Source: Acidobacteriota bacterium (GTDB lineage Bacteria > Acidobacteriota > Vicinamibacteria > Vicinamibacterales > UBA2999). Taken from it: a DNA stretch of 8,215 nucleotides. The notes under the pieces were generated by a model that was given only the letters and a program-made list of their open reading frames with translations, searched no databases and was not told the origin of the DNA. The DNA lies in the NCBI GenBank assembly GCA_947465275.1, contig CANIAI010000092.1:1-8215 (forward strand). Direction: 5' to 3'. Made by a program: the position numbers and the translations under genes. Below, piece by piece: positions 4,861 through 8,215 of this stretch; within the stretch, counting starts at the first letter, position 1, and the number at the start of each line of letters is the position of its first letter.

Positions 4861-7331
4861 TAGAAGCGATACAGCAGCCGCACGAAGCCGGTGTTCCCGG
4901 TGTACGGACGGTTGCCGTAGCCGGTCAGCAGCCCGCCGAGCCACTCGAGCCGCGGGATGCCGGTGGCCGGATTGAGCCCCACCGGGCCGTTGGTGTCGAT
5001 GGTGTTGAAGTCGACGATCTCGAACTTCTCGAAGTAGTAGCCGACGCCGACGCCGACCTTCCGCGTGAAGTAATGCTGCAGGTCCGCGCTGGCCCGGTGC
5101 CAGCTGTTGGTCACGTTCGGCAGCGGGATGAACTGCCCGAGCGCGGCGAGCGCCGCGATGCGGGGCCCCCCGTGGACGAACGCGTTGTCGGAGTCCTGGA
5201 AGTCGTAGGCCAGCCGGACATCCGACCGCCACACCAGCTGCAGCAGGTCGAGATACACGTTGGCGCTGTGCATCGTGTCGTCGTTGTCGAGCGTCCAGTC
5301 GCGGTTCGGGTCGGTCCACGTCGGGTCGGGCGGCGGGTTGGCGTTGCGCGACCGCTGCAGCGAACTCATGACGTCATGGCCGAAGCTGACGCCGGCCGAG
5401 ACGTGTTCACCGGGATTGAAGTTCAGCCCGGCGTTCCAGCTGCGCACGCTGGAATTCTGCAGCCCGAACAGTTCGCCTGGGCGCTGCACCGGGAACGTGG
5501 TGTCGGCCAGGTACCGGTCACGCCCGCCGGCGAACTGCACGAAGACGTCGAGGTTCTCGACCGGCATCACCGTCAGCACGAGCGAGCCGCGCAGCCGGTC
5601 CCGGTCGGCCTCGTCGAAGTAGCGCAGCGTCGGCTGGGTGCCGCCCGGGCCGGTCACGGTCGCCGGGTTGAGTCCGGCCGACGGCTCGCCGGGGGTGTTG
5701 CCGACGTCGTGCAGGCCCGCTTCCGCCTCGACGAAGCCGGTGCCGCGACGCCGCCCGTTGTCGAGCGAGGCGCGCAGCGAGACGAACTGGCTGGTGTAGG
5801 TGTCCCACGACAGCCGGAGGATGTGCTCGTTCACGTCGGCGAAGCCGCGGCCGTGCCGCTCGATGGCCTCGTGCCCGTAGCCGAGACGCACCGTCCCGAG
5901 GTTGAGCGGCGAGTACGACAGCGTGGCGTCGAAGAGGTGCCGCGAGGTGTCGAACTGCGGCGAGACGCCCTCCTCGTTCTCCTCGGGCACCGCGTCGAAG
6001 CGGACGTACTCGGTGGCGTCGAACGCCGGCGTCCGGACGTCGCGCTTGTTGTAGCGGTAGCGGACGTTCACGTTCACCCGCGACCAGGGCCGCGAGGCGA
6101 ACGAGAGCATCGTGTTCACGCCGGTCGCCTTCGCCTCGGCCGTGCCACGCGGCAGGTGGGCGAGGTGCGGGAAGGCGGCGAACACCAGCGGCTGGTTGAT
6201 CACCGCGTTCGTGGTCCACGGAATCAGCGTGTCGTTCTGGTTCTGGGTCGTGAGCTGCGCGACGCCGTTCACGCTGGTCCGCTTCCAGAACCGGTAGAGG
6301 CCGCTGGCGCTGACCACGTGCATGCTGTTGTCGGGCGCCACCGACTGACGGCCGACCGCCGGGCCATTGCCGTTGCTGTAGCCGTTCGGATCGTACGGCC
6401 CCAGCGGCGGGACCAGGCCGTTGGTGTAGTCCGAGATGAACAGCGGGTTGTCGAACGTCAGGCTCTGGTAGCGGTTCCGGAAGAACGACCCGTCATAGGC
6501 GACACGCATCGACGCGTTCGGCCGTCCCCAGTTGGTGCCGAGCGTGACGGTGTTCGTGCGCTCGTCGAGCGGCTTGGGCACCTCGATGGCGTTGTTGAAC
6601 GCGAACGAGGCGCCCCACGGCTGCGCGCCGGTGCGTCCGTTCGTCGCGAACGCCGCGTCGATGTCGAACAACGACGTCGGGCTGTAGGTCGTCGTGAAGC
6701 CGGCGGTGTTCCGCGTGAAGCGCAGGTCGAACGGGTTCGCCGTCAGGTTGTAGATCGACGGGGTCGCCTTCGCCAGCGCCACCTGCGCGGGCGTGCTGCA
6801 GGCGGCCGGCGGCGCACCGGGCGCGCACGGCACGCCGACCGCGGTGCCGTCATTGGTCGCGAAGGTCGGCCCCTGCACGGCGCGCTGCGCGTTGTCGTCG
6901 AGCGTGAGCACGCTGCCGTTGGTGGTGTACGGCGTGCGTGTCATGTAGCTGAAGTTCAGCGGCTGGCCCGCGAACCCGAAGCCGAACGCGAACTTCGGCC
7001 GCGCGTAGTCGACGGTGTACCGCTGGTCGCGGAACCCGATCTTCCGCGCCGTCGCGTCGAACGTGAAGCGGTCGGTCGCCCGGCTCACGCCGAGACTCGA
7101 GAACGGACCGGTCCGCATGTCACGGAAGCGTTCGTAGCGGGCCTCGTCACCATCCGTGCCGGTGACCTGCGCGCCGAAATCGACGGTGCCGGTCCAGCCC
7201 GAGGCGGACGCCGCCACGGGACCGGCGACAGCCTGGGCCGGCTGGGTCGCGGGCCCCTGCGGGGCCTGCGCGCCGGCCGTGACCGGGAGCAGCAGGAGTG
7301 CTGCCGCGAGCGTCAGAAGTGTCGTGCGCAT
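4860..7331 (-). CDS. MtrB/PioB family decaheme-associated outer-membrane beta-barrel
   Basis: Members of this family are large beta-barrels that sheath a periplasmic decaheme cytochrome so electrons can cross the outer membrane. The product is 823 residues, longer than Shewanella MtrB (about 700) and near PioB. A signal peptide (residues 1-21, cleavage after AGA) is followed by an Ala/Gln/Pro-rich linker. The family N-terminal pattern follows: GWTGTVDFGAQVTGTDGD, YERFRDMRTG, IGFRDQRYTVDYARP and LNFSYMTRTPYT. The rest is alternating amphipathic strands rich in aromatic residues, divided by Asn/Gly/Pro loops, and ends in VRLLYRF with the C-terminal Phe typical of barrels. The only cysteines are Cys169 and Cys178 in one loop; the N-terminal CXXC of Shewanella MtrB is absent. 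The frame is open to 7412, but the ATG at 7329-7331 is chosen for the signal peptide and a strong AAGGAGG 6 nt upstream. It lies 14 bp after the decaheme gene. Confidence 0.9.
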   Translation of the reverse strand: MRTTLLTLAAALLLLPVTAGAQAPQGPATQPAQAVAGPVAASASGWTGTVDFGAQVTGTDGDEARYERFRDMRTGPFSSLGVSRATDRFTFDATARKIGFRDQRYTVDYARPKFAFGFGFAGQPLNFSYMTRTPYTTNGSVLTLDDNAQRAVQGPTFATNDGTAVGVPCAPGAPPAACSTPAQVALAKATPSIYNLTANPFDLRFTRNTAGFTTTYSPTSLFDIDAAFATNGRTGAQPWGASFAFNNAIEVPKPLDERTNTVTLGTNWGRPNASMRVAYDGSFFRNRYQSLTFDNPLFISDYTNGLVPPLGPYDPNGYSNGNGPAVGRQSVAPDNSMHVVSASGLYRFWKRTSVNGVAQLTTQNQNDTLIPWTTNAVINQPLVFAAFPHLAHLPRGTAEAKATGVNTMLSFASRPWSRVNVNVRYRYNKRDVRTPAFDATEYVRFDAVPEENEEGVSPQFDTSRHLFDATLSYSPLNLGTVRLGYGHEAIERHGRGFADVNEHILRLSWDTYTSQFVSLRASLDNGRRRGTGFVEAEAGLHDVGNTPGEPSAGLNPATVTGPGGTQPTLRYFDEADRDRLRGSLVLTVMPVENLDVFVQFAGGRDRYLADTTFPVQRPGELFGLQNSSVRSWNAGLNFNPGEHVSAGVSFGHDVMSSLQRSRNANPPPDPTWTDPNRDWTLDNDDTMHSANVYLDLLQLVWRSDVRLAYDFQDSDNAFVHGGPRIAALAALGQFIPLPNVTNSWHRASADLQHYFTRKVGVGVGYYFEKFEIVDFNTIDTNGPVGLNPATGIPRLEWLGGLLTGYGNRPYTGNTGFVRLLYRF

Positions 7332-7337
7332 CTCACT

Positions 7338-7344
7338 CCTCCTT
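7338..7344 (-). promoter_or_regulatory. Strong ribosome binding site that fixes the MtrB-like start
   Basis: AAGGAGG on the minus strand lies 6 nt before the ATG at 7329-7331, in the short gap after the decaheme cytochrome stop (TAG, 7346-7348). It is the best Shine-Dalgarno in the window. It settles the start against the longer open frame that reaches into the cytochrome gene. Confidence 0.85.
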
Positions 7345-7345
7345 C

Positions 7346-8215
7346 CTAGCGCAGCAGCGCCTTGCCCGACGGGGCGTTCGAACCATGGATCATCGTGTGG
7401 CAGTTGAGGCACCCGCGAGCGTAGATCTTATTGCCGTTGGTCGAGTTCTGCAGCAGGTTGCCCTCATAGACGGTTGGAGGATGCCGCGACGTCACGTGAC
7501 ACCGCTGGCAGAGGAACGGCACCTTGCTCACGAGCATCCGGTCGTTGTTCGACCCGTGCGGCTCGTGGCACGTCGTGCAGCTCTCGGTCACCGGCGCATG
7601 CTCCCAGAGGTACGGGCCGCGCTTCTCGGCGTGGCAGCTCGTGCAGCTCTCGTCGACGGTCGTCCCGGCCTTCAGCAGGCGCACATTGGTGCTGCCGTGC
7701 GGGTTGTGGCACGACGAGCACTTCATCTGCCCTTCGCGCACCGGCATGTGGCTGAACCGGTGCTGCCGGTTGACCACCGGCTTGTGACAGGTGGCGCACA
7801 GCTCGGTCTCGGTCTTCGCGACCAGCTGCGGCTCGGCCTTCGGGCTGTGCACGCTGTGGCAGGTGGCGCAGCCGACGTTGCGCTGGTCGTGCTGGCTGCC
7901 GTCCCACAGCTGGTGGGTGCCGCGGTTGTGGCACGAGGCGCAGATGGCGCTCGCCTCCTGCGGCTTCATCGTCTTCGGGTTCTTGATCAACGCCGCGTCA
8001 CCGCTCTCGGCGTGCGCCTTGCCCGGGCCGTGGCAGCTCTCGCAGCCGTGCGTCGCCGCCGGGGTGCGCACGTTGAACGCCAGGGCGTGTTTCGTCCCCT
8101 TGTAGGCGCGGTCCTCGTGGCACGACAGGCAGGTCTCTTCGCCGGCGTAGTCACCGGGCGCGCCCTGCGCGGGGGCCGCGGCACGGGCCCGGCCACCGCC
8201 GGCCTGCGCGGCCCG
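7346..8215 (-). CDS. DmsE/MtrA-type periplasmic decaheme cytochrome c (5' end cut by window edge)
   Basis: This protein carries electrons through the outer-membrane barrel in porin-cytochrome complexes for extracellular electron transfer. The visible 289 residues hold exactly ten CXXCH heme sites in order: CLSCH, CESCH, CASCH, CATCH, CATCH, CSSCH, CTSCH, CTTCH, CQRCH and CLNCH, the first at 8117-8131 and the last at 7397-7411. Many are followed by further histidines (SVHSP, NPHGS, EPHGS, MIHGS) that can serve as distal ligands, as in bis-His MtrA/DmsE. NPHGSTNVRLL and the ending IHGSNAPSGKALLR fit the DmsE/MtrA pattern. MtrA is about 333 residues, so probably only the signal peptide and a few residues are missing beyond 8215. 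The visible part opens with an Ala/Gly/Arg-rich linker before heme 1. No start codon is visible; the GTG at 8069-8071 is internal because heme 1 lies upstream of it. It is followed 14 bp later by the barrel gene. Confidence 0.93.
   Translation of the reverse strand, partial: RAAQAGGGRARAAAPAQGAPGDYAGEETCLSCHEDRAYKGTKHALAFNVRTPAATHGCESCHGPGKAHAESGDAALIKNPKTMKPQEASAICASCHNRGTHQLWDGSQHDQRNVGCATCHSVHSPKAEPQLVAKTETELCATCHKPVVNRQHRFSHMPVREGQMKCSSCHNPHGSTNVRLLKAGTTVDESCTSCHAEKRGPYLWEHAPVTESCTTCHEPHGSNNDRMLVSKVPFLCQRCHVTSRHPPTVYEGNLLQNSTNGNKIYARGCLNCHTMIHGSNAPSGKALLR

Noticed and set aside
2890..5319. Minus-strand open frame of 809 codons spanning three genes
   Set aside because: It crosses the CoA-transferase gene in antisense, the cytochrome gene in another frame and the end of the barrel gene. 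Its Arg/Ala/Pro-rich product shows no family features.
4674..7349. Plus-strand open frame of 891 codons opposite the MtrB-like gene
   Set aside because: It is a shadow of high-GC codon bias. The product is rich in Arg, Val, Glu and Gly with no recognisable domain, while the opposite strand encodes a barrel with signal peptide, ribosome site and C-terminal Phe.
7332..7412. Longer start for the MtrB-like gene (frame open to 7412)
   Set aside because: It would overlap the decaheme cytochrome gene and precede an evident signal peptide. The AAGGAGG site fixes the start at 7331.
7346..8215. Recurring GTGGCA-type spacing as a CRISPR or tandem DNA repeat
   Set aside because: The recurrences are the codons of ten CXXCH heme motifs at uneven spacing within one reading frame, not a DNA-level repeat.

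Overview
The window is GC-rich DNA, roughly two-thirds G+C by eye, densely packed with genes. It joins a chromosomal housekeeping cluster to a porin-cytochrome module for moving electrons across an outer membrane. A Gram-negative (two-membrane) bacterium is certain from the outer-membrane barrel and the periplasmic cytochromes. The gene order M50 peptidase, trpS, scpA, scpB, the MtrB/DmsE pair and the GGGGTCAGGCCTGACCCC palindrome best fit an Acidobacteriota genome, perhaps Vicinamibacteria. That placement is inference from memory of gene neighbourhoods, not from a search.

Positions 1-2840, all on the minus strand, form a likely operon read from right to left: a small site-2-type membrane metalloprotease (M50), tryptophanyl-tRNA synthetase (trpS), and the condensin accessory proteins ScpA and ScpB. 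ScpB runs off the left edge. Gaps between these genes are 4-28 bp. The longest holds a perfect 18-bp palindrome that looks like a dispersed repeat.

A 61-bp divergent spacer (2841-2901) separates this operon from a single plus-strand gene (2902-4209) for a CoA-transferase/acetyl-CoA hydrolase family enzyme. It resembles 4-hydroxybutyrate CoA-transferase. Its 3' end overlaps by 22 bp the end of the next, convergent gene.

Positions 4188-8215, all minus strand, hold the electron-transfer genes. In transcription order these are a DmsE/MtrA-type periplasmic decaheme cytochrome (ten CXXCH motifs, N-terminus cut by the right edge), an MtrB/PioB-type outer-membrane beta-barrel 14 bp downstream, and, after a 204-bp hairpin-rich spacer, a small exported monoheme cytochrome c. 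The expected working model is that the decaheme protein sits in the barrel to form an insulated wire through the outer membrane. The monoheme protein may shuttle electrons in the periplasm. No outer-surface MtrC/OmcA-type cytochrome is visible; one could lie beyond the right edge.

No rRNA, tRNA, CRISPR array or insertion sequence was found.
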